From assembly GCA_964360335.1 (NCBI GenBank), contig CAYHVH010000003.1, positions 1 through 58,217 of the forward strand: 58,217 nucleotides of DNA, in the 5' to 3' direction. The position numbers and the translations under genes were made by a program. The stretch is from CAYHVH01 sp964360335. GTDB lineage: Bacteria > Patescibacteriota > Doudnabacteria > UBA920 > 2-01-FULL-46-14. Every line of letters begins with the position of its first letter. Position 1 is the stretch's first letter. A model generated the notes under the pieces. It did no database searches. It was given only the letters and a program-made list of their open reading frames with translations, and was not told where the DNA came from. Positions 1 through 9,026 of the stretch are shown piece after piece.

Positions 1-2
1 TT

Positions 3-674
3 GCATCGAAAATTGACAACCTTACAGCCGGCAATCCAGATTCTCCAAAAATCATGGAACAAAGTGTCAGTGACTCGCTCTTGAAACTTAATTTGCCCGC
101 CCTGGATATTTGCTACCTCCACCAAAATGAGATTGAGATACTTAGTGATAAATATGTGCACGAGGGATTGGGCATATTGAAAGAAAAAGGACTGATCCGA
201 AAGATCGGTGCCTCGATTTACAGCGAGGAGGAATGCCTATACGCTCTGAAATCGGGGGTGTTTGATATCATTCAGGTTCCGGTGAGTGTTTTTGATCTCG
301 GACTTTATAATAGTTTTGTTTATGAGCATTCAACCTCGATCGTACTTGTCGCCCGTTCCTTGCTTTTGCAAGGGATTCTGGTTAATCGCAAATCCATGAA
401 TAAACGGATTAGGCGGTCCGAGCCCGTGCGGAAGTATCTTGACAAGCTTGATAAAATCGCTGACAGTTGCGGCATCTCAACGTTGGAAATGGCGCTGGCT
501 TTTGTATATGGACTCCCCGGAATCGACTATTATGTCATCGGTACAACGTCTCTGCAAAACCTAAAGCACGATATTGAATGTATGAAAGTTGAATTGCCGC
601 AGTATGTTACTGATGAACTCAAAGCATTGGCAGGTGTGGAGAAGGAGTGGACCAATGCACGCAATTGGAAATAA
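3..674 (+). CDS. Aldo/keto reductase family protein, 3' part (5' end outside window)
   Basis: The frame is open from the window edge; the first ATG (position 54) lies inside the domain, so the true start is outside. The protein continues the (beta/alpha)8 barrel of an NAD(P)H-dependent aldo/keto reductase. The strand LDICYLHQ carries the usual active-site His, and GASIYSEEE and YVIGTTSLQNL match the cofactor-binding strands late in the barrel. It stands upstream of a surface-polysaccharide operon, so reduction or dehydrogenation of a sugar intermediate is a likely role, but the substrate is not visible. It is separated from the next gene by a 93-bp palindromic repeat. Confidence 0.8.
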   Translation, partial: ASKIDNLTAGNPDSPKIMEQSVSDSLLKLNLPALDICYLHQNEIEILSDKYVHEGLGILKEKGLIRKIGASIYSEEECLYALKSGVFDIIQVPVSVFDLGLYNSFVYEHSTSIVLVARSLLLQGILVNRKSMNKRIRRSEPVRKYLDKLDKIADSCGISTLEMALAFVYGLPGIDYYVIGTTSLQNLKHDIECMKVELPQYVTDELKALAGVEKEWTNARNWK

Positions 675-710
675 GATTTATGCCTTCCGGATTTTGAATG
701 ATTAAGTTTA

Positions 711-803
711 GCGTCATTGCGAGCGGCCGAAAGGCCGCGCGACAATCTTAATTCGAGATTGCCTACTCGTTCCGCCTTTCGGTCCTCCTCGCAATGACAG
801 ACG
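711..803. repeat. Palindromic repeat, family B (CATTGCGAG / GAAGCAATC type), paired copy
   Basis: It begins GCGTCATTGCGAG and ends CTCGCAATGACAG, with internal arms GGCCGAAAGGCC and an inverted GACAATC/GAGATTG centre. It fills the whole gap between the reductase and the next gene and ends a few bases before that start codon. The same end sequences recur at 6797, 23605, 50741, 54972, 55760 and 58053. Confidence 0.85.
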
Positions 804-806
804 TAT

Positions 807-2309
807 ATGAGTCTACAAGGCAAAAAAATATTTATTTTTCAGCAGCGCAACTGGGGCCGGACCATCGGTCATTTTTTGGCCAAGAAACTTACGGCTGAAG
901 GTTGCGTATTGGCGGCTTGGACTATGAAGCCCAGCACCCACAAATTTACCAAAAACCAGAAAGACGTAAAATACGAATTCTTAATCAATGATGACGAGGC
1001 GCTAAATGATCCAGTGCGATATTTAAGCCATGAGGATTATTCTCTTCAAGAAATTTGTGAAGCTTTGGGGGTCCCCGGTGTTTGGCCAATGGCCTCCACG
1101 ATTAGAAATTATGTCAAATCTTATCGCGAAAAATTCTACTACAGTTTTCGGCAAAACGTTCCGGATGAGCAGATCGTGGCCTATATCAAAGCAGTCTATA
1201 AGTACCTTAAACGGGTTTTTGAGGAGTTCCAGCCGGATTTGATTCTCGCCCCAAATTTCGTAGTTCTGCCGCATATTATGTTCAATCTTTACGGGCAAAA
1301 ACGCGGGATACCGATGCTCGCTGTTACCGACAGCAAAGTCCAGGGAATTAACATCTTTACTTACTCTTACCGAGACGACAAGGGGCCGTTTTTTGAGCGA
1401 GTGGATGCGCTCAATCAAAATCTGGACGAGACAATTAATCGCGAACGGGCCAAAAAATACATTGCGGAATTTCGGCAAAGTTTTAAGCATCCCGACCATA
1501 CCGAACTACCGGTTTCCCGCGGTTCTATTTGGCGAATAGTTCGCCACGAACTCTCGCCCTTCTATCAAATTTTGAAATGGTATTGGAAGCGGCCCGAAAA
1601 TGAACTTCCGGCCCTGGGTCCGACTTTGGATTTTCGTCCACCCGGAATAATTTTGCGTGACCATTTTGCCAGAAAACGGTATCAAAAATTTGCCGAAAAG
1701 TTTTCTTACCACCCGATTGAGAAGATTCAAAAGTACGTTTATTTCCCCTTGCAGTTTCAGCCGGAAGCCGCTATCGATGTCATCGCCCCTTTCTTCAACA
1801 ACCAAATCGAGACGGCGAGGCTGGTCGCAATGTCTTTGCCCGCCGATTACACCCTGGTGGTAAAAGAACATCCGTCAATGGTGGGATTGCGTCCGCCGTC
1901 TTATTTAGAAAAAATTGCTCGGAGCCCCAACGTCAAGCTGGTTGATTATCGGATTCCCAGTGAAGAAATTTTACGAAAGGCCCGGTTGGTAGTGAATTTA
2001 GGAAATACGATTCTGGCCGAAGCGGCTCTTTACAAAATTCCCGGAATTCAGCTCGGGGACTTGGGCGTGACCTTAAAACTCCCGAATGTCTGGAAGCACA
2101 CGGATATGACGAGTCTTTCAAAAAAGATCCAAGAAGTCCTAGAAGTTGATCTAAACACCGCTGATTATGAGCGCCGGTTGGAGAATTTCGTGGCCGCGGC
2201 ATTTGATGCGGGTTTTGATTTCAAGTATTTTGAGGTCTGGGCTAAAGGGGGAGATATGAATATTTTGTGGCAGATTTATAAAAAGGAAATAGAAAAGGTC
2301 CTTGTATGA
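807..2309 (+). CDS. Capsule/surface polysaccharide biosynthesis protein (GT-B-like)
   Basis: This 500-residue protein resembles the capsular polysaccharide biosynthesis and CDP-glycerol glycerophosphotransferase-like GT-B group. The C-terminal half holds the readable family pattern: VVKEHPSM, then a segment around VKLVDYRIPSEEI, then VVNLGNTILAEAALYKIPGIQ, where a conserved Asn/Thr and Glu normally contact the donor. There is no signal peptide or membrane segment. The ATG directly follows a palindromic repeat, and the stop overlaps the next gene by 4 bp (ATGA), so the two are probably translated together. It probably transfers a sugar or polyol phosphate in surface glycan assembly; donor and acceptor are unknown. 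Confidence 0.7.
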   Translation: MSLQGKKIFIFQQRNWGRTIGHFLAKKLTAEGCVLAAWTMKPSTHKFTKNQKDVKYEFLINDDEALNDPVRYLSHEDYSLQEICEALGVPGVWPMASTIRNYVKSYREKFYYSFRQNVPDEQIVAYIKAVYKYLKRVFEEFQPDLILAPNFVVLPHIMFNLYGQKRGIPMLAVTDSKVQGINIFTYSYRDDKGPFFERVDALNQNLDETINRERAKKYIAEFRQSFKHPDHTELPVSRGSIWRIVRHELSPFYQILKWYWKRPENELPALGPTLDFRPPGIILRDHFARKRYQKFAEKFSYHPIEKIQKYVYFPLQFQPEAAIDVIAPFFNNQIETARLVAMSLPADYTLVVKEHPSMVGLRPPSYLEKIARSPNVKLVDYRIPSEEILRKARLVVNLGNTILAEAALYKIPGIQLGDLGVTLKLPNVWKHTDMTSLSKKIQEVLEVDLNTADYERRLENFVAAAFDAGFDFKYFEVWAKGGDMNILWQIYKKEIEKVLV

Positions 2310-3100
2310 CCATTAGTACCATTATTCCCACTTGTGATCGTCAGGATTATCTCAAACAGGCCCTCGAATCGGTTTTGAGCCAGACGGTAAAGCCTCTCGA
2401 GATAATTATCGTCAATAACGGGAAGGAGCAATTACAATTGCCAGTCGAGTTGGCGGCTAAAGCGAAGATTTACAATATCCTTCCTTATGCAGGAGCAGCG
2501 CAAGCCCGAAACTTTGGGGCAAGTGTGGCTGCCGGAGATTACTTGGCATTTCTGGATGACGACGACCTCTGGGAAGAAAAATATTTGGAAAAGGTCAGTA
2601 AAGCATTGGCGACCGGAGCAGAATGCGTAATCAGCCGCTTGGACGAACTTAAGGAAGGGCAGGTTTCTTTATACAAAAACGCTCACGGGAAACTGACACT
2701 GGCGAATCTTTTCGTCTACAACCCCGGGGTTACGGGTTCCAATCTGGTAGTTTTCCGGAAGCTGTTTTTTGCGGTCAGCGGGTTTGATCCCAAACTGCCG
2801 CCCTCGGAAGACAAGGGATTTCTGATTGAGGTACTGCGCCGCGGCCATAAAGTTGCGACTTTGCCCGACAATCAGGCGATTATTCGGGTGCACACTCACA
2901 GCCGGCATTCCGATGATGCGGCGCGCCTGGCGGAAGGGATTAATCAATTTACCAGAAAATACGGGAAACTCATGACGAGAAAGCAACATTTGAAAAATTG
3001 GCTCAAGGTTTACCGCTATCGTTACAAAGGCGGAAGCAAAAAGGCTCTCCTGGTTTACATCCCGTTGTATTTTCTCTTTCGCTTGATGAAATTTTTGTGA
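2306..3100 (+). CDS. Glycosyltransferase family 2
   Basis: This 264-residue GT-A glycosyltransferase starts with the typical nucleotide-binding strand TISTIIPTCDR. It has AAQARNFG at about 64-71 and the metal-binding acidic run DDDD at 84-87 (FLDDDDLWE), the DxD site of family 2. SEDKGFLIEVLRRGHKV is the usual ED-type acceptor-side motif. The C-terminus is basic and hydrophobic (VYIPLYFLFRLMKFL) and may touch the membrane. It overlaps the upstream gene by 4 bp and lies 14 bp before the next glycosyltransferase-like gene. It probably adds one sugar in the surface glycan made by this operon. Confidence 0.88.
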   Translation: MTISTIIPTCDRQDYLKQALESVLSQTVKPLEIIIVNNGKEQLQLPVELAAKAKIYNILPYAGAAQARNFGASVAAGDYLAFLDDDDLWEEKYLEKVSKALATGAECVISRLDELKEGQVSLYKNAHGKLTLANLFVYNPGVTGSNLVVFRKLFFAVSGFDPKLPPSEDKGFLIEVLRRGHKVATLPDNQAIIRVHTHSRHSDDAARLAEGINQFTRKYGKLMTRKQHLKNWLKVYRYRYKGGSKKALLVYIPLYFLFRLMKFL

Positions 3101-3114
3101 TTTAGGTCAAGTCA

Positions 3115-4416
3115 ATGGATTACCTGCAAAAAATTCTCAATAAGTTTCGTTCCTATCCCCGCCCGGCGTTTCTCCGCTTGAGTTTAAAGCTCCGAAGTCC
3201 GCAACTGACGGCTTGGGCCTTGAAATTGCTCTGCGGTAAAATAAACGATTCGGGCCGATTTACCGTGTTGTGTCTCGGGCGAAGCGTTTTTTTGGACGAC
3301 GTCAAAGCCCTGGCCGCTTTGGGCCAAAACCTGCAATATGTGGTTATTCATATCCGACACTTCAAAACCATTTTTGGCCATCTAGTAAAGAAATCCGAGA
3401 CCGAGGGACTGACCGAGAGTAATTACCATTCCCATTCCTTAAGTGAAAAGGGCAGAAACAGATATTACGCTTACCTCAAAAAAGTCCTGCCTTTTCTGCA
3501 AAAACTTATCGGTTTTGACGCTGTCCTGTCCGGCAATGTGGGGTATATCGTTCAGCAGGAAATAGCCAAAGTTTGTGAAGCAGAGCGAGTGCCGTTCATT
3601 GTTTTGCACAAAGAAGGGATGGACGCCTTTGGTTACGTCCATACGTATGACGGCCAAAAGTTTATCGGAGCGCGGATGTTGTTCGGTAATCAGAAGATGA
3701 GAGACTCGCTTTTGGCCATGAAGATGCCGGGTTTGACCGAGGACAAGGCCCGCGTGGTAGGCATGCCGCGATTTGATTTTTATCACAGTCAAAACGACCA
3801 CAGTCCCAAGAAGCAGGTTGTGTTCTTTTCGTTTTTTCCGCAAGATCGGCTCATCGCTTCGATTTCCGAGGGAAAAAATCTCCAGCAGGCCAAAGAAGCG
3901 TATGCGAATTTTCATAAGCTGGTTATGGAATTTGCCTTGCGCCACCCCGAGATAAAGGTCACCATCAAAACCAAGGCGGCGGCGTATTTTGTTCAATACG
4001 TAAAAGATATTTTGCAAGCCAGTTTCCCAGAGGGGATACCGAATTTATTCATAACTAATTCAATTAATCCTTTTGAGTTGATCAGGAATTCCGACGCCGT
4101 CGTTTCTTTCAATTCCACGACTTTGATTGAGGGGCTTCTGGGGGGGAAAATCATAATTTCTCCGGATTTTCGAGATTTGATTTCCGATACGTCATGGAAT
4201 TTTTTTGCGAGCTACCCCGATTTAATCCATTACGTCAAGAATGAGTCAGAACTCGAAGACCGCCTCTTGCATCCGCGGAAATATTCTGAATATGACCCTT
4301 CGCGAAAACAAGCATTTTTGAAGGAAGTCATATTTCTCCCGGACGGAAAGGCCAGTCTCCGTACCGAATTAGAGATTCTCGGAGCTATTAAGGAATATCA
4401 GACCAAAATCTCATGA
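3115..4416 (+). CDS. Capsule/CDP-glycerol glycerophosphotransferase-like protein
   Basis: A 433-residue protein with no membrane segment. The C-terminal third has the GT-B-like sequence VVSFNSTTLIEGLLGGKIIISPDF at about residues 328-352, matching the S-S/T-T-hydrophobic-E-hydrophobic pattern of polysaccharide and teichoic-acid-type transferases. The N-terminal half (FTVLCLGRSVFL, VLSGNVGYIVQQE, FIVLHKEGMDAFG) looks like a second Rossmann-like lobe. It is similar in plan to the product of 807-2309, so both may belong to the same loosely defined group. It overlaps the methyltransferase gene by 4 bp. The exact reaction is unknown. Confidence 0.6.
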   Translation: MDYLQKILNKFRSYPRPAFLRLSLKLRSPQLTAWALKLLCGKINDSGRFTVLCLGRSVFLDDVKALAALGQNLQYVVIHIRHFKTIFGHLVKKSETEGLTESNYHSHSLSEKGRNRYYAYLKKVLPFLQKLIGFDAVLSGNVGYIVQQEIAKVCEAERVPFIVLHKEGMDAFGYVHTYDGQKFIGARMLFGNQKMRDSLLAMKMPGLTEDKARVVGMPRFDFYHSQNDHSPKKQVVFFSFFPQDRLIASISEGKNLQQAKEAYANFHKLVMEFALRHPEIKVTIKTKAAAYFVQYVKDILQASFPEGIPNLFITNSINPFELIRNSDAVVSFNSTTLIEGLLGGKIIISPDFRDLISDTSWNFFASYPDLIHYVKNESELEDRLLHPRKYSEYDPSRKQAFLKEVIFLPDGKASLRTELEILGAIKEYQTKIS

Positions 4417-5117
4417 AAAAAATAAGAATAGAAAAGTTAAGTAATCAGGCCGTTGAAATTTACCAGAAATTTCAGCAGCAAACGGGTTCAGAACGCATTG
4501 CCACACCAGTTAATCTGGAGGCCTTGCTTCGCCTTTGCCGGGAGATAAAACCACAACGGATTTTAGAGCTAGGAGGGGGAATTGGGACGATTAGTTATAC
4601 TTTACTCAATAATTCCGAGGCGGCCTTGGATATTTACGAAGATAATGAGTTTTGTCAGAAAAAATTACGGGAAAATTTAGCCCCGTTTATGGGCAGGTTC
4701 CAGATTTTAGAGACTTACCGTTTGTTACCACCTTCCCGGGAATACGATTTGATTGTGGTTGATGGCGGTAACGGGAAATCTTGGGATGGCGGGTTTAATC
4801 AAGCAATTTGGTTTTACCTCCACTATCTTAAATCCGTAAAAACTATCTATGTTGAGGGCTATCGCCGCCTGCAACGGTTTTGGGCGAGAAAGGCCCTGCG
4901 CCACCGCTACCTCTATAACCTTGTCCAATATGATAAAATGGATTGGGAGGGAATATCCTGGAAAGGGGGGTTGTTGATGGAATGTCGGCCGAGCAGTTCC
5001 GCGATTTTCCGGTTTTTAAACTTTGTTTATTGGGAATTGATCGAATGGTATTCAATAAAGAATTTTTTGGAGTACCGGTGGGGTAGATTTAAATCTGCCT
5101 TAGGCAGACTCAAATGA
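4413..5117 (+). CDS. Class I SAM-dependent methyltransferase
   Basis: A 234-residue protein with a Rossmann methyltransferase core: motif I ILELGGGIGTI at 50-60, an acidic end of strand 2 (DIYEDNE, about 73-79) that would bind the ribose hydroxyls, and motif IV YDLIVVDGGNG at 111-121. The arrangement resembles O-methyltransferases and FkbM/TylF-like sugar methyltransferases, although the acceptor cannot be read. The tail is rich in aromatic residues. Its ends overlap both neighbours by 4 bp, so it belongs to the same operon and probably methylates a sugar. The last codons cover a small palindrome (TCTGCCTTAGGCAGA). Confidence 0.8.
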   Translation: MKKIRIEKLSNQAVEIYQKFQQQTGSERIATPVNLEALLRLCREIKPQRILELGGGIGTISYTLLNNSEAALDIYEDNEFCQKKLRENLAPFMGRFQILETYRLLPPSREYDLIVVDGGNGKSWDGGFNQAIWFYLHYLKSVKTIYVEGYRRLQRFWARKALRHRYLYNLVQYDKMDWEGISWKGGLLMECRPSSSAIFRFLNFVYWELIEWYSIKNFLEYRWGRFKSALGRLK

Positions 5118-5950
5118 CAAACAATACTGCCAAAAAATTGGATTTGTCAGGAAAGACCATCTTGCTTACAGGTGCTACCGGTTTTTTTGGGCGGCATTTT
5201 GCCCAAGGCTTTTTGGAAGCGGGGGCAAAAGTGGTCCTACTGGGTCGGTCCTTAAAGCTAGCGGCTCAAGTGCGGGAACTGCAAAGACAATACGGCAAAA
5301 GTCGCGCCGTTGGTTTTCGAGTAGATTTTTATGCCAGGGCAAAATTTGCCAAAGTTTTGAAACAGGTCGTGAGGCGCTTCAAAATCGACGTCCTCGTGAA
5401 TAACGCTTTTGATTTTAGTTCCAGGACCGGTTTCAATACGCCCAAAGGAAAACTAGAAAACGCGCTTTACGAACAATGGCAGGCGGCGTTTGAGTCCGGG
5501 ATTTACTGGGCGGTCCTTACTACGCAGGTTATCGGTAGCCAAATGAGAAAGCGCAAAACCGGAAGCATTATTAACATCAGTTCAATGTACGGCATAGTGG
5601 CGCCCAATCCGGATTTGTACAAAGGTACGACTAAATTCAACCCGCCCAGTTACAGCGTGGTCAAAGCCGGTCTTCTAGCCCTGACCCGCTATACGGCTAC
5701 ATTTTGGGCGGAGGATGGCGTACGCTGCAACAGTATTAGCCCGGGCGCATTTTCCAATTTAGAAAGTGTTACAGCCAATAGTGTGGCTCCTCAAGATCCT
5801 TTCTTGAGACGGCTTCGGGAGAAAATTCTTCTGGGGGTTACGGGTCATCCCAGGGATCTTCTTGGCGCGCTCTTATTTTTGGCTTCGGACGGCTCGAGTT
5901 ATATGACCGGTCAAAATATTGTCATTGACGGCGGGTGGACCATAATTTGA
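5114..5950 (+). CDS. Short-chain dehydrogenase/reductase (SDR)
   Basis: A classical SDR of 278 residues: the cofactor loop TGATGFFG is at 19-26, NNA at 96-98, the catalytic Ser at 156/157 (INISSMYG), and Tyr180 and Lys184 in YSVVK. The closing MTGQNIVIDGGW is the usual end of the fold. A second SDR of similar type lies two genes downstream (6843), and both share INISS/LNISS, an IVAP/IIAP segment and a long substrate loop before the Tyr. Such paired SDRs with a cytidylyltransferase recall nonulosonate-type sugar clusters, so redox of a sugar intermediate is likely. Confidence 0.9.
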   Translation: MTNNTAKKLDLSGKTILLTGATGFFGRHFAQGFLEAGAKVVLLGRSLKLAAQVRELQRQYGKSRAVGFRVDFYARAKFAKVLKQVVRRFKIDVLVNNAFDFSSRTGFNTPKGKLENALYEQWQAAFESGIYWAVLTTQVIGSQMRKRKTGSIINISSMYGIVAPNPDLYKGTTKFNPPSYSVVKAGLLALTRYTATFWAEDGVRCNSISPGAFSNLESVTANSVAPQDPFLRRLREKILLGVTGHPRDLLGALLFLASDGSSYMTGQNIVIDGGWTII

Positions 5951-5954
5951 TTGC

Positions 5955-6794
5955 ATGGCTTACGCTATTGGCATAATGCAAGGGCGTTTGAGTCGCCCAG
6001 TGCAAAACCGCATCCAGGCTTTCCCCAGCCAAACTTGGGAGCAAGAATTTAAAACTGCTTCGCAGATTGGCCTTGCTGCGATTGAATGGATTTTTGAAGA
6101 ACCGTATGCGGAAAATCCTCTGTGGTCTCCGGCTGGCCGAGAGGAGATTAAAAAACACACGGCCGAAACCGGTGTGAGGGTTGACCACGTTTGCGCCGAC
6201 TATTTTATGGAACATCCATTTTTTCGGGTCTCTGCTGCAGAAGGGCAGCAGAGCTCGGCGATTTTGAAAGAACTCATACCTTTCTGCCGGGAGATTGGGG
6301 CGAAGAGCGTTGAGTTGCCGTTTTTGGATAATTCCCGAATTGACTCGCAGGAGGAAATGGATGCGACCGTGAGGGCAATGAGGGCCGCCCTCCCCGTCGC
6401 TCAAGAAGAGAAACTGGCGATTGCTTTGGAGACGTCTTTGGCCGCTCCGGCCTTCCGGAAACTTCTGGAGGACATGGATCACCCCTTGGTGAAAGCAGTG
6501 TATGATATCGGCAACAGCGCGTCTTTGGGTTATGATACCAGCGAAGAGATTGCGGCCTTGGGAAAGTATCTTAGTAACGTGCATATCAAAGACCGTTTGC
6601 TGGGCGCTGGTACTGTACCGCTCGGGCAGGGGAATGCGGATTTTGCCAAGACTTTTCAAGCCCTAAAGGACCTAAATTACCAAGGCGATTTTACCCTCCA
6701 AGTTGCCAGAGGAGAAGAAGGCCAAGAGGTGGAAACCGCCAAGAAACACTTCGATCTTTTAAAGAATCTTTTAAACGATTACTTTATAAAATAA
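5955..6794 (+). CDS. Sugar phosphate isomerase/epimerase (xylose isomerase-like TIM barrel)
   Basis: A 279-residue TIM-barrel protein of the AP endonuclease 2/xylose-isomerase-like group. Probable metal ligands are Glu159 (ALETS), Asp184 (YDIGN) and His210 (NVHIKD), and VPLGQGNADF at 221-230 is the familiar strand-8 motif. The opening AIGIMQGRLS is typical of this group. It starts 4 bp after the SDR gene, so it is in the same transcript. It probably epimerises or isomerises a keto-sugar or related acid between the two SDR steps; the exact substrate cannot be told. Confidence 0.82.
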   Translation: MAYAIGIMQGRLSRPVQNRIQAFPSQTWEQEFKTASQIGLAAIEWIFEEPYAENPLWSPAGREEIKKHTAETGVRVDHVCADYFMEHPFFRVSAAEGQQSSAILKELIPFCREIGAKSVELPFLDNSRIDSQEEMDATVRAMRAALPVAQEEKLAIALETSLAAPAFRKLLEDMDHPLVKAVYDIGNSASLGYDTSEEIAALGKYLSNVHIKDRLLGAGTVPLGQGNADFAKTFQALKDLNYQGDFTLQVARGEEGQEVETAKKHFDLLKNLLNDYFIK

Positions 6795-6796
6795 AT

Positions 6797-6830
6797 TGTC
6801 ATTGCGAGGCTTGATAGGCCGAAGCAATCT
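6797..6830. repeat. Palindromic repeat, family B, single short copy
   Basis: GTCATTGCGAGG ... CCGAAGCAATCT, about 34 bp, fills nearly all of the gap between the isomerase and the second SDR gene. A TTG inside its right edge could extend the SDR frame by four codons, but the ATG at 6843 is the better start. Confidence 0.85.
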
Positions 6831-6842
6831 TTGCGAAAATTT

Positions 6843-7682
6843 ATGAGCAATAATTCAGCTATCAAAAAAATGTTTGATCTCACTGGCCGGGTCGCGGTTA
6901 TCACGGGTGGCGCGGGGCTTTTGGGTCCCAAGCACGCCGAGGCCTTGGCCGAGTTTGGAGCGGTTCCAATTTTGTTTGATATTAGCCCCAGAGTGCAAAA
7001 GGTGGCCCAAGCAGTTGCCAAGAAATTTCGAACTAAAACCCTAGGGCTAAAAGTTGACATTACGAAAAAGGCTGAACTCGAGAAAGCGTTGCGCGTGATT
7101 CTGAAGAAATTTGGGCGGATTGACATTCTCATCAATAATGCGGCCAATAATCCGGCAGTCAAGGCCAGCGGTTTCTCCCAAAACTGGTCGCGCTTGGAAA
7201 ATTTTCCACTTAACGCCTGGGAAAACGATATGGCAGTGGGACTCACGGGTGCTTTTCTTGCTTCCCAAGTATTTGGAAGCGAAATGGCCAGAAGGCGCGA
7301 GGGTGTAATTTTAAATATTTCTTCGGATTTGGGGATCATTGCCCCTGACCAGCGGATTTACCGCAAACCCGGTCTTGCTTCTGATGAGCAGCCGGTCAAA
7401 CCCGTGACTTATTCGGTGCTGAAGCATGGGATTTTGGGACTTACGAAGTATCTTGCTAGTTATTGGGCCGAAGCAGGGGTAAGGGTCAATGCCATTAGCC
7501 CGGGCGGGGTTTATAATCAGCAACCGGCAGGCTTTGTGGAGAAGCTCACAGCCCATATTCCGCTCAAACGCATGGCCAACATAGACGAATACAAGGCTGC
7601 TATCGTCTTTTTGGTCTCGGATGCTTCAAGTTATATGACTGGCGCAAATTTAGTGGTTGACGGAGGGCGGACTGTATGGTAA
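6843..7682 (+). CDS. Short-chain dehydrogenase/reductase (SDR), second copy
   Basis: A 279-residue classical SDR counted from the ATG at 6843. It has TGGAGLLG (21-28), NNA (98-100), Ser160/161 (LNISSD), Tyr190 and Lys194 in YSVLK, and ends MTGANLVVDGGRTVW. It resembles the SDR at 5114 in length and motif layout, which suggests duplication followed by specialisation on successive sugar intermediates. A TTG at 6831 would add four residues but lies in a repeat. The stop overlaps the ATG of the cytidylyltransferase gene (7676), so the two are coupled. The association resembles PtmA-type SDRs with PtmB-type cytidylyltransferases; that is inference. Confidence 0.88.
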   Translation: MSNNSAIKKMFDLTGRVAVITGGAGLLGPKHAEALAEFGAVPILFDISPRVQKVAQAVAKKFRTKTLGLKVDITKKAELEKALRVILKKFGRIDILINNAANNPAVKASGFSQNWSRLENFPLNAWENDMAVGLTGAFLASQVFGSEMARRREGVILNISSDLGIIAPDQRIYRKPGLASDEQPVKPVTYSVLKHGILGLTKYLASYWAEAGVRVNAISPGGVYNQQPAGFVEKLTAHIPLKRMANIDEYKAAIVFLVSDASSYMTGANLVVDGGRTVW

Positions 7683-8398
7683 AAATTCCAAGAAAAATTA
7701 TTGCCGTTATTCCCGCGCGGGGAGGATCAAAACGAATAAAAAATAAAAATTTGGTCATGCTTGCCGGTAAACCCCTTTTGGCGCATTCCATTGAGCATGC
7801 CAAAAATTCCAAATATGTCGCAAAGGTCATCGTTTCAACTGATGATCAAAGGATAGCGGCAGTGGCAAAAAAATATGGCGCGGCAGTAGTTATGCGCCCC
7901 AAAAATCTGGCAACTGACAAAGCCTCAAGCGAGGAGGCTCTCCTCCATGTTTTGGATAATTTGCATAAGATTTCTCCCTCCCCAGGCGTGGGGAGGGTAA
8001 GGGAGAGGTCGCCTGATGCAGTCGTGTTTCTGCAGTGCACATCGCCAGTTAGAAAAAAAGATGATATTGACAAAGCCATTAGGCATTTTATTAAAACTCG
8101 AGCCGATTCCCTTTTTTCCGCCTGTCGCAATTACGGATTGGTTTGGGAGCGACGAAAAGGCAAATTTTATTCTTTGAATTACGATTTCCGCCACCGCAAG
8201 CGCGAGCAAAAAATGGCGCCGCAATATCGGGAAAACGGTTCAATTTATGTTTTAAAACCAGAAATTCTTAAGAAATATCACAATCGCTTGGGCGGCAAAA
8301 TCGCGGTTTACGAAATGGATTTTTGGAAATCTTTTCAGGTGGATGAGCCACAAGACTTAAAATTCGTTGAGTGGATCATAAAAAATTGGGTCAGGTGA
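7676..8398 (+). CDS. Acylneuraminate-type CMP-sugar cytidylyltransferase (with in-frame repeat)
   Basis: A 240-residue nucleotidyltransferase of the CMP-sialic/legionaminic/KDO-like group, which transfers CMP from CTP to a 2-keto sugar acid. The CTP-binding signature ARGGSKR is at 14-20 with IKNKN following; VIVSTDD (51-57), LQCTSP (119-124) and ENGSIYVLK are the other conserved blocks. Residues 100-112 (SPSPGVGRVRERS) do not fit the family and are encoded by a palindromic repeat (7973-8011) placed between the helix after the TDKASSEEA segment and the strand AVVFLQCTSP. The frame is kept, so the protein is probably functional with a surface-loop extension. It is the last gene of the operon and faces a minus-strand gene 31 bp away. 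Confidence 0.88.
   Translation: MVKIPRKIIAVIPARGGSKRIKNKNLVMLAGKPLLAHSIEHAKNSKYVAKVIVSTDDQRIAAVAKKYGAAVVMRPKNLATDKASSEEALLHVLDNLHKISPSPGVGRVRERSPDAVVFLQCTSPVRKKDDIDKAIRHFIKTRADSLFSACRNYGLVWERRKGKFYSLNYDFRHRKREQKMAPQYRENGSIYVLKPEILKKYHNRLGGKIAVYEMDFWKSFQVDEPQDLKFVEWIIKNWVR
7973..8011 (+). repeat. Palindromic repeat, family A, inside the cytidylyltransferase gene
   Basis: A short form of the CCTCCCCAGG/CGTGGGGAGG palindrome ending in GAGAGGTCG. It is read in frame as SPSPGVGRVRERS (residues 100-112). Other copies are at 26090, 26537, 27050, 49587 and 50825. Confidence 0.9.
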
Positions 8399-8429
8399 CC
8401 CGATTTAAAATTTTAAAAAAAGCGGTTTT

Positions 8430-8996
8430 TCAGAAAGCCTCGTCGACAAGTTCACAGAGGATATGGTTGACGAACATATAGGTTTCCTGGATCCGGGACT
8501 CGCGGCGAGAATGCGCTCGGAAAACAATGTCGGAAAGGTCGGCGACGGTATTTTTTTGACTGCCGGTGAAGCTGATAGTTTTGATTCCTTGTTTTTTGCA
8601 GTATTTTACTGCGTAAACCACGTTTTTTGATTCCCCGCTGGTGGTAAAACAAATAACCAAATCCCCCGGTTCAGCAATGGCCTTAAGTTGGCGCCAAAAA
8701 ATATAGTGATAATCCCAGTCATTAGCAATCGCGGTTATAGTTGATATATTTTCGGTAAGCGCAATAGCTGGTAACCCCCGCCTGATTCTGGTTTTGGAGG
8801 ATATGCCTACGTATTCTTCCGCCATGTGGATGGCGTCAGCTGCGCTCCCCCCGTTTCCCAAGAAAATGAGTTTATGGCCATTTTTAAGGCAAGTGATGAT
8901 TTCTTGGGCAATTTGCTCAACCTCTTTTTCGAAAGAAGGAAGCATTTGCGCGATTTCTAAGTTTTCCTGGAAATTTTTTTGAATCGTGGAATTCAT
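8430..8996 (-). CDS. gmhA: GmhA-like phosphoheptose isomerase (SIS domain)
   Basis: A 188-residue SIS-domain protein close in layout to D-sedoheptulose-7-phosphate isomerase, the first step of the ADP/GDP-heptose route. GNGGSAADA is at 48-56 and the second phosphate-binding loop TTSGESKN at 118-125. Residues matching the zinc site of GmhA are His57 and Glu61 (AIHMAEE) and Gln170 and His178 (IQETYMFVNH). RGLPAIALT is also typical. It lies convergent to the surface-sugar operon, so a heptose in the surface glycan is plausible. No gmhB, hldE or hddC homologue is visible, so the pathway here is incomplete. Confidence 0.8.
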   Translation of the reverse strand: MNSTIQKNFQENLEIAQMLPSFEKEVEQIAQEIITCLKNGHKLIFLGNGGSAADAIHMAEEYVGISSKTRIRRGLPAIALTENISTITAIANDWDYHYIFWRQLKAIAEPGDLVICFTTSGESKNVVYAVKYCKKQGIKTISFTGSQKNTVADLSDIVFRAHSRRESRIQETYMFVNHILCELVDEAF

Positions 8997-9026
8997 ATCG
9001 TATTTTTCCGCCGAAGTTTTGCGGCA